A stretch of 15,214 nt of DNA from Verrucomicrobia bacterium 12-59-8 (GTDB taxonomy: Bacteria; Verrucomicrobiota; Verrucomicrobiae; Verrucomicrobiales; Verrucomicrobiaceae), in NCBI GenBank assembly GCA_002279765.1, contig NCCR01000121.1, positions 1 through 15,214 on the forward strand, given 5' to 3'. The notes below the pieces were generated by a model, which saw only the letters and a program-made list of their open reading frames with translations, was not told the origin of the DNA and did not search any database. This document shows positions 1 to 7,485 of the stretch, in pieces. The translations under genes and the position numbers were made by a program. Position 1 is the stretch's first letter. Each line of letters starts with the position of its first letter.

Positions 1-180
1 CAACACCGCCTCCACCAAACGCAGCCCGCCTCCGCCGACCTTGCCCCGGTAGTCGCCCCGCGCATGACGCCGTTGCTGCACCCAGTGGGCAAAGGTCTGG
101 TACCCTATATATAGGGATTGATCCTGTGATCCTGAGCCTCTCTCAGAAATGATAGCTTGGTGAGCCAATGGGTCTGTCAT
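1..180 (-). CDS. Partial ORF, IS66-type accessory protein-like
   Basis: This reading frame opens with ATG at 178-180 and runs off the left edge of the window, giving 60 N-terminal residues with no stop. The second half reads YQTFAHWVQQRR, then a basic and glycine-rich linker, then LRLVEAVL. That layout, a helix-turn-helix-like end followed by a short linker and a hydrophobic strand, recalls the small TnpA-like accessory proteins of IS66-family elements. The resemblance is from memory and covers only about 35 residues. Residues 1-27 look unlike that family, and a 14-bp perfect palindrome (103-116) lies at the change of character, so the 5' end may be a fusion of an IS remnant with flanking DNA. 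No IS66 terminal repeat was recognised. An AAGG lies a few bases before the ATG. It could also be an unrelated small protein. Confidence 0.42.
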   Translation of the reverse strand, partial: MTDPLAHQAIISERGSGSQDQSLYIGYQTFAHWVQQRRHARGDYRGKVGGGGLRLVEAVL

Positions 181-428
181 TGGCCTTGGCCCGCAGGAGG
201 TACGCTGGAGGCTGAGAAGCTCAAGAGGACGTGTGGAAGCATGGGCGAACACTGGATTTTGTCGATATTGTGTAACGTTATAGACGTTGCATAATTCAGA
301 GTGATCCAAAAGCGTCCCGTAAACAAAGGCTGCCACCCATCGTGATACCCTGGTGGGAAATCAGCCTGTGGGCACTCGCCGAAAGGCATTCACGCAAGGG
401 AGGGCCACCGCTTCCAATCCGGCGCATC

Positions 429-1100
429 TCACGGGATTTTAGTGGATGGCGGTGCCGGCGGGAGGAGGCTCGTCGGCAGTGGCAATGGGGAGCGAACCTC
501 CTCGGCTATCGGGGCTGCCACGACCTGTGGCAATTCAAGGCTGATCGGCATGAACCTGGGCTTCGTGCTCCGGGGGATGACTTGGGGTGCCTGCCGCGAG
601 GGCATCTGCGGCCCCGCCTGGACGAGCGGCGCTAGCAGCGCCGTGCCATCCGGCGCACGATCCCGCACAAAACCACTGAAATCCAAAGGCAGCGGCACGA
701 GCTGGCCCTCCGCCGTCAGCACCTGGCCATCCGGCACCAGCACCGCATTCACCCGCTGCATGCGGCCGTGGCGGATCAGATAAGCCTGTCCGCGAATGGT
801 GCAGAGCCCCTCGCGCACCGTCGTGGTGGTATCACGGACAAATCCGGTCGGCAGCGCCACGAGCCGCCCCTCCGAGGTCAGCACTTGGCCCTTTGGCACC
901 AAGGTGACATCCACCCGCGCCGCACGGCTGTGGCGAATGAGGTAGGTCTGGCCGCGATAGAACACGATGCCGTCATGCACCGTGCTCGCCTCCCTCGCCT
1001 TGGGCTGATATTCCAGAGCGCGTGGGATGCCACTCTGGGCGGCAGCAAGGCCGTAGCAGGCCAGCACCGCAGCAAGGAGGATCAATGGATGGGATTTCAT
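429..1100 (-). CDS. Secreted protein with two DUF6799-like repeats
   Basis: The product is 223 residues. I chose the ATG at 1098-1100 because it opens directly into a signal peptide (MKSHPLILLAAVLACYGLAAAQ); an ATG 17 codons upstream would put a basic extension before it. Residues about 41-89 and 94-146 are two copies of one module. Each has the order: short charged start, (Y/I)RGQ(T/A)YLIRH, a basic turn, LVP(K/D)GQVLT(S/A)EG, then LVPLP-like and GFVRD. The pattern matches my memory of DUF6799, a small beta-rich domain of unknown function found in exported proteins. The tail (about 150-223) is rich in Pro, Ala and Leu and looks disordered. It is likely periplasmic or secreted. No partner gene is evident: the next gene upstream on the same strand starts at 1615 and shares no theme. 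No Shine-Dalgarno sequence is visible. Confidence 0.72.
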   Translation of the reverse strand: MKSHPLILLAAVLACYGLAAAQSGIPRALEYQPKAREASTVHDGIVFYRGQTYLIRHSRAARVDVTLVPKGQVLTSEGRLVALPTGFVRDTTTTVREGLCTIRGQAYLIRHGRMQRVNAVLVPDGQVLTAEGQLVPLPLDFSGFVRDRAPDGTALLAPLVQAGPQMPSRQAPQVIPRSTKPRFMPISLELPQVVAAPIAEEVRSPLPLPTSLLPPAPPSTKIP

Positions 1101-1261
1101 AAGTCGGGAGCGATGGCAGATTCGCACTGCCCTCAGTTCCAGACTAACCAACCACAGTCCTACTCACCATGGGGTGACCACCCCAAACCCATGCCGCCGG
1201 GGTCTTCCCAAGCGTGCGCGTGCTGGCCTCTCAGTCAGGAAAGACGCGCAGGAGCCCGCGC

Positions 1262-1615
1262 TTACGCTTCTGGCAAACGAAGCTTGGTAACGGGGCCGGT
1301 CACATCAAAATGAAAATGAGGGTCTTCGCCATCGGGGTGGATCTCCGTGACCCGAATCGGCAGAAGATGCGGAACTTCCAGCGAAAGGTAGGCGGCTGAG
1401 GCTGCCAGAATTTCCAAGGAGGCTGAGTCGTCTGGCTCGAACAGACCCCGAGTAAACTGAGCCAGGGATGGTTCAAAGAGCACTTCTCCGCTGGCAGGCG
1501 GCAGGTCGCCCCGACACCACAAAGTGGCTCGCGAGCATAGCTTCTCAAGAGGGTCACCTTTAAGTTTCGCCACATACTGAAGGCTCTTTTCACGCCGCGT
1601 TGCTTCGTCGTCCAT
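1262..1615 (-). CDS. Hypothetical protein, 117 aa
   Basis: This is a complete frame from ATG (1613-1615) to a stop at 1262-1264. The protein looks soluble: no signal peptide, no membrane segment, a charged N-terminus (MDDEATRREKSLQYVAKLKG), two cysteines near residues 27 and 34, and an acidic, beta-rich C-terminal half containing HPDGEDPHFHFDVTG. I do not recognise a family. I accept it because the residue composition is balanced and the overlapping frames are visibly poorer, being rich in Arg, Ser and Trp. It lies on the same strand as the small genes on both sides, but the gaps (161 and 204 bases) and the terminator upstream at 1739-1788 argue for its own transcript. No Shine-Dalgarno sequence precedes the start. 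Confidence 0.6.
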   Translation of the reverse strand: MDDEATRREKSLQYVAKLKGDPLEKLCSRATLWCRGDLPPASGEVLFEPSLAQFTRGLFEPDDSASLEILAASAAYLSLEVPHLLPIRVTEIHPDGEDPHFHFDVTGPVTKLRLPEA

Positions 1616-1738
1616 GGAAGCATGTAAGCATGGTTATGGTGCTGCGGCAATGCTCTTCATGACCGAATGAGAGCCGTCCCGTCGTCGGCTGCACGCCTGC
1701 CCGAAGCCTGCCAGCAGGGGGACTGGGAGGGTGGGCAG

Positions 1739-1788
1739 AAAAAAAGTTGCCGAGTTGCCACCGCTAAGATTGGAAACTCGGCAACTTT
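1739..1788 (-). terminator. Rho-independent terminator
   Basis: A perfect 14-bp inverted repeat (AAAGTTGCCGAGTT at 1743-1756, its complement at 1775-1788) surrounds an 18-base loop. Seven consecutive A residues on the plus strand (1739-1745) become a T tract directly after the stem when read on the minus strand. It lies 31 bases past the stop of the zinc-ribbon gene (1820-2134) and correctly placed to end its transcript. The orientation is clear because the A run is on one side only. Confidence 0.85.
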
Positions 1789-1819
1789 GATTCCGGCCTG
1801 TCGGGCGGCTGCGGAGAAC

Positions 1820-2134
1820 CTACGTGCCTGCGGCCAGGTTTCCGGTATCAAAGTGAAATTGAGCCGCGACTCCGCAATGGGCACAATGAATCTCCCCGTA
1901 ATGGGAAAAATTGATTTTGCAATGGGGGCGCTGAGCTCGTGCCTCCACACAGTGGGCAAGATACTCCTGGCGCGCGCTCTCTGCTGCCACGGGGCCGTAG
2001 GGTGTGCCGCAGGCCGGGCAGGCCGACTCGCTGAGGTTCTGCAGCCGACGTCTCTGACTGCGTCGAGCTGAGAAGTACAACCAGATCAAGATCCCGGCAG
2101 CTAACGCAATCGCGCTGATGATTGAGGGTGGCAT
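1820..2134 (-). CDS. Membrane-anchored zinc-ribbon protein
   Basis: The 104-residue product starts at ATG 2132-2134. Residues 4-21 (SIISAIALAAGILIWLYF) form one membrane helix followed by a strongly basic stretch (RRSQRRR), so the rest probably faces the cytoplasm. The soluble part has six cysteines: C39 and C42 (CPAC), C62, C72, and C84 with C87 (CAHC), plus several histidines. This suits one or two zinc-binding knuckles. The ending HCAHCGVAAQFHFDTG resembles small zinc-ribbon domains that act as structural or protein-contact modules. No enzymatic role is visible. An intrinsic terminator lies just downstream. The overlapping 132-codon frame on the same strand is a shadow. The family is not recognised; that this is a genuine gene is fairly safe from the ordered CxxC pairs, the helix and the terminator. 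Confidence 0.68.
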   Translation of the reverse strand: MPPSIISAIALAAGILIWLYFSARRSQRRRLQNLSESACPACGTPYGPVAAESARQEYLAHCVEARAQRPHCKINFSHYGEIHCAHCGVAAQFHFDTGNLAAGT

Positions 2135-2387
2135 GGCGTGGGAAGCGGCTTAACGACCCAAGCACAGCGACGGCGACCACAAGACGCGGCGATGACACGA
2201 CAGATGCCATGCGAACTGTTGCTTCCATCCGTTTGGTTCGTCCCATGGGTCAGGATCGTGCTCTTTTCTATTCATAGGATTGGCGGACGGAGTTGTACAT
2301 TGGAATGGCGGTTCTCTGCGCAAACTCTCGTTTCAACCAATCGTTCATCAAAGGCATCGGTGCATACTCCGTGGCGTGTTCAAGCCA

Positions 2388-2727
2388 CTAGAAATTGAGA
2401 TCAGCCGCGAAATACTTCGGCGCGTCGCCGCCAGCCAAGGTGGTGCGGCAAGCACCCTTCGTGGCATGGGTGAAAGCTTGGGCGAGCGGCGTCTCCGCTT
2501 CGATAAAGCCGAATGCCTGGACGAGTTGATAAAAGACAAAGCGGCTCGGAGCACGCGCATCGTTCGCGGCAAACAATCGCAGCAAAGAAGCTTCGACCAA
2601 GATGGTAATGGGGGTCGGCTGAACCGACAGCAAACTTGTCCCACTTCTTCAAATAGAGATCTACGCGTCCGATGTCATCGGTCGGCTCCTGTCGTGAGAA
2701 GCGGGTCAGCCAACTGAAAAATCCCAT
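2388..2727 (-). pseudogene. Small hypothetical gene split by a frameshift
   Basis: Two good half-proteins lie in adjacent frames. From ATG 2725-2727 the first frame reads MGFFSWLTRFSRQ, then GRVDLYLKKWDKF, and after about residue 36 turns into Cys-, His- and Arg-rich nonsense up to a stop at 2401. In the next frame, from about 2633 to the stop at 2388, the text is sensible: QPTPITILVEASLLRLFAAND, with a balanced sequence onwards to KYFAADLNF. Joining them with a +1 shift (one extra base or two missing) near 2610-2640 gives a soluble protein of about 113 residues. I do not recognise the family. It is either a recent pseudogene or an assembly error; a programmed frameshift is possible, but I see no slippery heptamer. 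A second gene starting from the TTG at 2633 is the alternative, less likely because the two halves meet so exactly. Confidence 0.6.
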
Positions 2728-2788
2728 AGTGATAGATGATTAAAGCGTGGAATTCCCGGCGGACTTCCAGGGTTGAACTACGCTGGGT

Positions 2789-3411
2789 TCACGTGCGCGT
2801 GAGTACAATATGGGTGGCTCGCTCCGTCGCCATCTGCTGCGTGCAACGATATCCCAAGTCGGGCAGGTGGACGCCGTCGAACAACCGCTCCCCAGCCCCA
2901 AGCAAGACCGGGGAGATGGCAATGTGCAGTTCATCGATCAGCCGCGCCTGGAGGTATTGCCGGATGGTATCCGCCCCGCCGCCGATGCGCACATCCATTC
3001 CGCCGGCGGCTTCGCGGGCCCGTTCCAGCGCGACGTGGATGCCCTCGGTGATGAAATGAAAGGTGGTGCCGCCTTCCATGACGAGGGGTGCACGCGGATG
3101 ATGCGTGAGCACGAAAACCGGCTTGTGATACACCGGGTTGTCACCCCACCAGCCGCGCCAGCTTTCATCCGGCCAGGGACCGCGCACGGGTCCGAACATG
3201 TTCCGGCCCATGATCCAGGCACCCACGTTGTGGAAACCGCGCGCGGCAAAGTCCTCATCGATCCCGGTCTCCCCGCCCTCCTTGCCAAACAGCTTCGACT
3301 GAAACGTAGCGCCGTGCCGCCGATGCCCAGCGGGTTTTCCAGACTCTGCTCCGGCCCTGCGGCGAAGCCATCGATGGAAAGGGTGAAGCTTTCGACGCGG
3401 AGTTTGCTCAT
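2789..3411 (-). pseudogene. Dihydrofolate reductase-like (RibD C-terminal) pseudogene
   Basis: The gene starts at ATG 3409-3411 with MSKLRVESFTLSIDGFAAGP and QSLENPLGIGGTALR, the typical N-terminus of the YwjB/YyaP-like dihydrofolate reductase family. At about 3300-3306 the frame breaks. The next frame continues with FQSKLFGKEGGETGID and FAARGFHNVGAWIMGRNMFGPVRGPW, then FVLTHHPRAPL, GGTTFHFITEG, VRIGGGADTIRQYL, ELHIAISPVLLGAGERLF and a stop at 2789-2791. In relatives I remember, the segment between GGxALHEW and the FQ of TFQxMFG is about eight residues longer than here. The break therefore looks like a small deletion (about 22-25 bases, inferred) rather than a single-base error. As it stands, no full-length protein can be made. 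The family folds like DHFR and binds NADPH; physiological substrates are mostly unknown. Confidence 0.85.
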
Positions 3412-3551
3412 GCGGTTATATGTAGCGGTTGGAGGGTTCTGGCAAGGGAGTGCGTTTTGGGTCGCTTGCGGTATGAAGTCGAGATGTCCGAAGCCTGGTG
3501 AGCAATGATTCGACGGCCGTGTCGGAGGCAGGAAAAGAGGAGTGGGTCGGG

Positions 3552-3968
3552 TTAGTTGTCGGGTGTCCTGCCTCCATACGCGAAGGCGATGGCAATGCCG
3601 GCGAGACTGAACTGGATGAGGTAATAGACGCTCTCCAGCAAGAGCCACGTGGGCAATGACGTGACGCGCTGCTTCGCGGCTTCGGCAAAAACCGCGCTGC
3701 TGGCAATGAACAGTCCCATGATGAGGCCGAAACGCAGCCCCTCAAAAAGAACTGCGCCGCCGTTGGAAACGAGCGGGTAGAGGTAAGCCAGAACCAAGCC
3801 CTGCAAAATCATGGCAGTCAGCCCCAACGGAATAATCGGGTCATCAATGCGCGAAAAAATGCCAAGCCGCTGGTAGGTGGATTTGAAGAGGACGAGATGC
3901 CAGACAAAACCCAAAATGAAGGTCGTAACAATGTAAGCGCCAGATGCGAGGAAGTAGCGGGGGCTCAT
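3552..3968 (-). CDS. Four-helix membrane protein of unknown function
   Basis: Using ATG 3966-3968 the product has 138 residues and begins directly with a membrane helix. A much longer upstream frame would add 58 residues of unlikely sequence. Predicted helices are about 5-28, 45-66, 74-97 and 107-131. A loop after the first helix carries FKSTYQRLGIFSRIDDP. The arrangement (helix ending in FVWHLVLF, a Tyr/Arg loop, then LRFGLIMGLF and ESVYYLIQF) recalls small integral membrane proteins of the DUF1761/DUF2177 sort, but I cannot assign it to one. It is divergent from the small plus-strand gene at 4148, with 179 bases between them. The function is unknown; the location is the inner membrane. Confidence 0.65.
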   Translation of the reverse strand: MSPRYFLASGAYIVTTFILGFVWHLVLFKSTYQRLGIFSRIDDPIIPLGLTAMILQGLVLAYLYPLVSNGGAVLFEGLRFGLIMGLFIASSAVFAEAAKQRVTSLPTWLLLESVYYLIQFSLAGIAIAFAYGGRTPDN

Positions 3969-4147
3969 GAATACAGTGTGTGGAAAATCGAAATGCGCGC
4001 AAGTCGGACTAACTGGTGGATGTGAACCGATGGGCTGGGATTGTCCCAACGCCTTTAGAGCTGACGGTTTTGTTGCCATACGGCGCAAACTTTGCAACTG
4101 GCGAAGGGCCATGCGCAGATGTAGGAAACCGGACAGCCTCAACTGCT

Positions 4148-4369
4148 ATGTATTTCCCTACCTTTTCCCGTGATGCCAAAACATTGAAGCTAGCGGCATT
4201 GATCGCCATGGGGGTGTTTGTCACTTTGTCTGTGTTGGCCCTGTTGGTGCCACGCCACCCCTCAGAACGTGAACTGCGCGAAAGAAACAGCGGGATTCGT
4301 GAACAACGAAGCCGCTCCATGCCGCCTGAGGTTCGGCGTCACTTTGAGGAATTCCTGAAACAGAAATGA
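4148..4369 (+). CDS. Small single-pass membrane protein, 73 aa
   Basis: From ATG 4148-4150 the product has 73 residues: a short basic N-terminus (MYFPTFSRDAKTLK), one helix at about 13-34 (KLAALIAMGVFVTLSVLALL), then a highly charged soluble tail rich in Arg and Glu that ends in RRHFEEFLKQK. The frame is open further upstream to an ATG at 4016, but those 44 residues are poor in structure, so I prefer the inner start. No family is recognised. The basic N-terminus and long charged C-terminus do not settle topology. It converges on gltX, whose stop lies 109 bases downstream. Confidence 0.55.
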   Translation: MYFPTFSRDAKTLKLAALIAMGVFVTLSVLALLVPRHPSERELRERNSGIREQRSRSMPPEVRRHFEEFLKQK

Positions 4370-4478
4370 TCACAGCCGCACCGTGTGCCCTGCCCTCTTG
4401 CCAAAACCTGCACCGCTGTGGCATGGAGCGTTTTCCAAAACGGATTTCCGAAATGGAAGCCAGGGGCCGCTCGCGGGG

Positions 4479-5801
4479 TCACGGGGTCAGCACCTCAGCC
4501 AAAGCCCGCTGAATCCGCGCGATGGTCTTCTCCTTACCAATCAAATGCGCAATGGTCGTCACCCCCGGCCCGCGTGACTGACCACTCAGTGCAAAGCGCA
4601 GCAAGGGCATCATGGCACCGGGTTTCACACTCAAGGCCTTGGCGGCGGCTTCGACGGCATCATGTACGCTTTGTTCCGTCCATTCCGCAGCCTGGACGAG
4701 TTGTTCAGCAGCGGCTTTGAGGAGACCGGCGTTGTCTGGCTTGGCTTTCAGCTTGGTCACCACATCGGCCTCGAAGGGGTAGTCTTCGCGGAAGAAGTAA
4801 TGCACCCACTCGGGGAATTCGGTGAGGAGGCTCACCTTCTCGCGCACGCTGTGTACGGCGGCGGCGGCCATGGCGTCGTCGGTCCAGGCGAGGCCTTTGG
4901 CGGTGAGGAAGGGGCGGGCGTGCTGCAGCAGGTGTGCGGGGCTGAGTTCACGCAGGTACTGGGCGTTGAACCAGAGCGCCTTTTTGAGATCAAACTTGGC
5001 GTTGCTGCTGTGAATGGCGTCGGCATCAAACAGCGCGGTGAGTTCCTCGCGGGAGAGCTTTTCGCTCTCGGCCTTGGGGGTCCAGCCGAGCATGCAGAGG
5101 TAGTTGAAGACGGCGGCGGGGAGGAAGCCGGCGTTCATGTAGCTATGCTCGATGGCGCTGCCTTCGTCGCGCTTGCTCATCTTGGTGCCGTCGGGGTTCA
5201 GGATCAGCGGGATGTGCGCGTAGGTCGGCGGTGTGGCACCGAAGGCGTTGAAGAGGTCAATGTGCTTCCAGGTGTTGGACAGATGATCCTCGCCACGAAT
5301 GACGTGGGTCATGCGCATCTCGATGTCATCCACCACATTGACGAAGTGGAAGATGTAGCTGCCGTCCGGGCGGCGGATGGTCATGTCCGGCTCCTCAGTA
5401 GGGGCGAAGGTCACGTCCCCGCAGACGAGATCATGCACGGTGATGGCGGTGCGGCTGAATTTGAAGCGCATCGCGCCGTCGTGCTCGGCATAGACGCGCC
5501 CGGCGTCTTCGAGCTTCTTGAAATAGGCGTCGTAGATGTCCTTGCGTTGGCTTTGGAAATACGGGCCGCAGTCGCCGCCGACTTCGGGGCCTTCGTCCCA
5601 GTCCAGCCCGAGCCAGCGCATGCCTTTGAGGATGCCTGCGGCAGCTTCCGCCGTGTTGCGTGCGCCGTCGGTGTCTTCCACACGCAGGATGAACTTGCCG
5701 CCGTTCTTGCGGGCCATGAGCCAGTTGAACAAGGCCGTGCGGGCACCTCCGACATGAAGATCACCGGTGGGGGAAGGAGCAAAGCGGACGCGAATGGACA
5801 T
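4479..5801 (-). CDS. gltX: Glutamate--tRNA ligase (GluRS)
   Basis: This class Ic aminoacyl-tRNA synthetase charges tRNA with glutamate in the cytoplasm. The ATG at 5799-5801 gives 440 residues and starts at the usual place (MSIRVRFAPSPTGDLHVGG). The HIGH signature is H16-V-G-G, followed by ARTALFNW; FILRVEDTD follows; HVIRGEDHLSN and YAHIPLILN lead to the KMSKR loop at about 207-211. The C-terminal helical domain, with the anticodon-binding region, ends in HLIGKEKTIARIQRAL. Compared with typical GluRS (about 465-490 residues), the stretch after LEDAGRVYAE jumps straight to AMRFKF and HDLVCGDVTF. It lacks the roughly 40-residue insert containing the TPEEL and YDGR elements. The gene is divergent from the AsmA-like gene. 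Long open frames on the opposite strand are shadows. Confidence 0.96.
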   Translation of the reverse strand: MSIRVRFAPSPTGDLHVGGARTALFNWLMARKNGGKFILRVEDTDGARNTAEAAAGILKGMRWLGLDWDEGPEVGGDCGPYFQSQRKDIYDAYFKKLEDAGRVYAEHDGAMRFKFSRTAITVHDLVCGDVTFAPTEEPDMTIRRPDGSYIFHFVNVVDDIEMRMTHVIRGEDHLSNTWKHIDLFNAFGATPPTYAHIPLILNPDGTKMSKRDEGSAIEHSYMNAGFLPAAVFNYLCMLGWTPKAESEKLSREELTALFDADAIHSSNAKFDLKKALWFNAQYLRELSPAHLLQHARPFLTAKGLAWTDDAMAAAAVHSVREKVSLLTEFPEWVHYFFREDYPFEADVVTKLKAKPDNAGLLKAAAEQLVQAAEWTEQSVHDAVEAAAKALSVKPGAMMPLLRFALSGQSRGPGVTTIAHLIGKEKTIARIQRALAEVLTP

Positions 5802-5884
5802 GGATGAAAGGAGGTGGGTGCGGGCCGGTTCACCGCGCAGGGCGGGCGTGAAACGGGGGCGGACAATAGCCGGGATTCGCCAAT

Positions 5885-5912
5885 TCAAATTTCAAATCTC
5901 AAATTTCAAATC
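5885..5912. repeat. Four tandem 7-bp repeats (TCAAATY)
   Basis: Four heptamers stand head to tail, TCAAATT, TCAAATC, TCAAATT, TCAAATC, which also makes a perfect tandem duplication of a 14-mer. They are almost pure A/T in a GC-rich neighbourhood, between the divergent gltX and AsmA-like starts, ending 26 bases before the latter. They could be a regulator-binding array, an AT-rich upstream promoter element or a simple slippage product. Confidence 0.8.
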
Positions 5913-5938
5913 GCGCAGGCCTGTTTATGCTCACCGCC

Positions 5939-7390
5939 ATGAAGATCACCCGTATCCTGGTTGTCCTGTTCGGCTTTGGGCTGCTGCTTGCCGTGGCGGC
6001 ACCCTTGGGCGGCGTCTGGTGGCTGCGCCAGTATGTGAACAAGGAACGGCTCACGCTCGAAACCGAGAAGAACATCAATGCACGCGTACACCTTGATGAC
6101 GTGACGCTTTCCATCTTCTCCTGGCCGCCAACCCTGCGGCTGTCGGGCATCAAAATCGGGCCGCGCGATCAATATGCAGGCGCGCCCATCGCCGCACGCC
6201 CGCCGATGCAGAATGCAGAGGTGCAGGTCGAAATGGCGTATCTGGAACTGGTGCCGCAGGGCCTGTGGCAGCGGCAGTTTCTGCCACGAATCCTGCGTCT
6301 CATCGGCGTGGAGGTGAATGAAACCATCAGCCCACAGGAAGGAAGCTCGTTGCAAAAGCTGTTTCAGCCGCCGCCGGAGAAGCTGGCACAGATGCAGGAG
6401 GAGGTGCCGCATGCGATCCCGCTCCCATCCGCACCGCCCGTGGCCGCAGTGCCTGCACCTGGGGAGCCAGCGCCCGCCATGACCACCCCGCCGGTCACAG
6501 CTCCCGCCGAGCCGCAGTCCAATGCCCAGCGGCTGTCCCTGCAGGAAATCAGCATCGAGCAGGCGCATTTCCACATCACCAATCAGGGCGTGGACTCGCA
6601 GTTCAACGCCGACATCAGCGACTTCAGCCTGGCCTTGACGGAGATCGACATCGACCCGGATGACCTCATGGCGCACAACCACCTGCACGTACGCCTGGCC
6701 GCCAAGGTGGTGGTGGATGGCGTGACTCAGGTCGGCGGGCAAAAACGGCAGGTGCGCTTTGCCGACATGACCCTGCATGGAGATGGGGAGGTCAATCCCG
6801 TGGATCCCGCCACGCGGATGTGGTCGCCTGCGGCTGATCTGAACCTCACCATTGACCGGGGCTCCTCCATCGGCGGGAACATGACCATCGGCGAGACCGC
6901 CGGCCCGCACCTTGAGAAGCTCATGAAGTACGGCATCGACCTCAGCGCCATCCGCATCGGCGGGACGTTCGCGCAGGATGTGCATGCCCACATCCTCTAC
7001 CGCGAGCAGTCGATGCGCTTTCTGGACGACACCCAGTTCGTGCTGCCGGACTACGAGTACACCATCAAGCGTGATTCGTGGATGGACTTTGCCAAAGACC
7101 AGCAGGGCCTGCTCACGCGGCTGTCCTGCGGCGATGCGCTCAAACAAAGCCTGATGCAGGGCATCGCCAGTCGTGGCATCAACCGGACCCTCTCGCAGCT
7201 CGTGGTGGAAGGCCTCTCCGACAGCCGAGGCCGCCTGACCTTTGACCTCACCGTCACCGGATCCCTGTCACATCCCGAGGTCAAGCCCGACCTCCAGGTG
7301 AAGCTGGAAAACCTGCTGGGCAATGACATCGAGGAAAAGGCCAAGGGACTCATCAACACCTTCAAGGGCCTCAAGGGATTGTTCAAATAA
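5939..7390 (+). CDS. AsmA-like envelope protein
   Basis: The ATG at 5939-5941 gives 483 residues; an ATG four codons upstream (5927) is an equal alternative. Residues about 3-28 form an N-terminal membrane anchor (ITRILVVLFGFGLLLAVAAP), and the rest faces the periplasm. After it comes NKERLTLETEKNINARVHLDDVTLS..FSWPPTLRLSGIKIG, the typical opening of AsmA/DUF748-type proteins. A Pro/Ala-rich linker lies at about 158-193. A beta-rich body follows, and then the usual C-terminal pattern GRLTFDLTVTGSLSHPEVKPDL with a closing amphipathic helix (KGLINTFKGLKGLFK). Proteins of this kind are linked to outer-membrane biogenesis and to lipid transfer between membranes. The family call is good, the exact role not known. 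It is shorter than many relatives. It may be transcribed with the sppA-like gene 95 bases downstream. Confidence 0.78.
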   Translation: MKITRILVVLFGFGLLLAVAAPLGGVWWLRQYVNKERLTLETEKNINARVHLDDVTLSIFSWPPTLRLSGIKIGPRDQYAGAPIAARPPMQNAEVQVEMAYLELVPQGLWQRQFLPRILRLIGVEVNETISPQEGSSLQKLFQPPPEKLAQMQEEVPHAIPLPSAPPVAAVPAPGEPAPAMTTPPVTAPAEPQSNAQRLSLQEISIEQAHFHITNQGVDSQFNADISDFSLALTEIDIDPDDLMAHNHLHVRLAAKVVVDGVTQVGGQKRQVRFADMTLHGDGEVNPVDPATRMWSPAADLNLTIDRGSSIGGNMTIGETAGPHLEKLMKYGIDLSAIRIGGTFAQDVHAHILYREQSMRFLDDTQFVLPDYEYTIKRDSWMDFAKDQQGLLTRLSCGDALKQSLMQGIASRGINRTLSQLVVEGLSDSRGRLTFDLTVTGSLSHPEVKPDLQVKLENLLGNDIEEKAKGLINTFKGLKGLFK

Positions 7391-7485
7391 CGCCTGCCGA
7401 AGGCGGATGGTGGCCACTGAAAAGGTGGCAATTTATGGCGTGAATGCTTGGCAAGGGGGTGCGTGCCGCTTAGCATTGGCCCATT

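Noticed and set aside
177..389. Minus-strand 70-codon ORF whose TGA overlaps the ATG of the left-edge ORF (ATGA)
   Set aside because: The overlap suggests coupling, but the protein lacks any domain, its composition is odd, and the base composition looks intergenic.
1158..1190. Small GGGGTG/CACCCC inverted repeat between two minus-strand genes
   Set aside because: The full stem leaves only a 2-base loop and there is no T run; not a convincing terminator.
4662..5807. 381-codon plus-strand ORF antisense to gltX
   Set aside because: A shadow frame over a clear GltX, with Val/Gly/Glu/His-rich sequence typical of the antisense of GC-rich genes.
5906..7147. 413-codon minus-strand ORF antisense to the AsmA-like gene
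   Set aside because: His/Arg/Leu/Val-rich antisense frame with no motifs; the plus-strand gene is clearly the real one.
7413..7429. Weak GCCAC/GTGGC hairpin downstream of the AsmA-like gene
   Set aside because: Only 5 bp of stem with a short mixed tail; cannot be told from chance.
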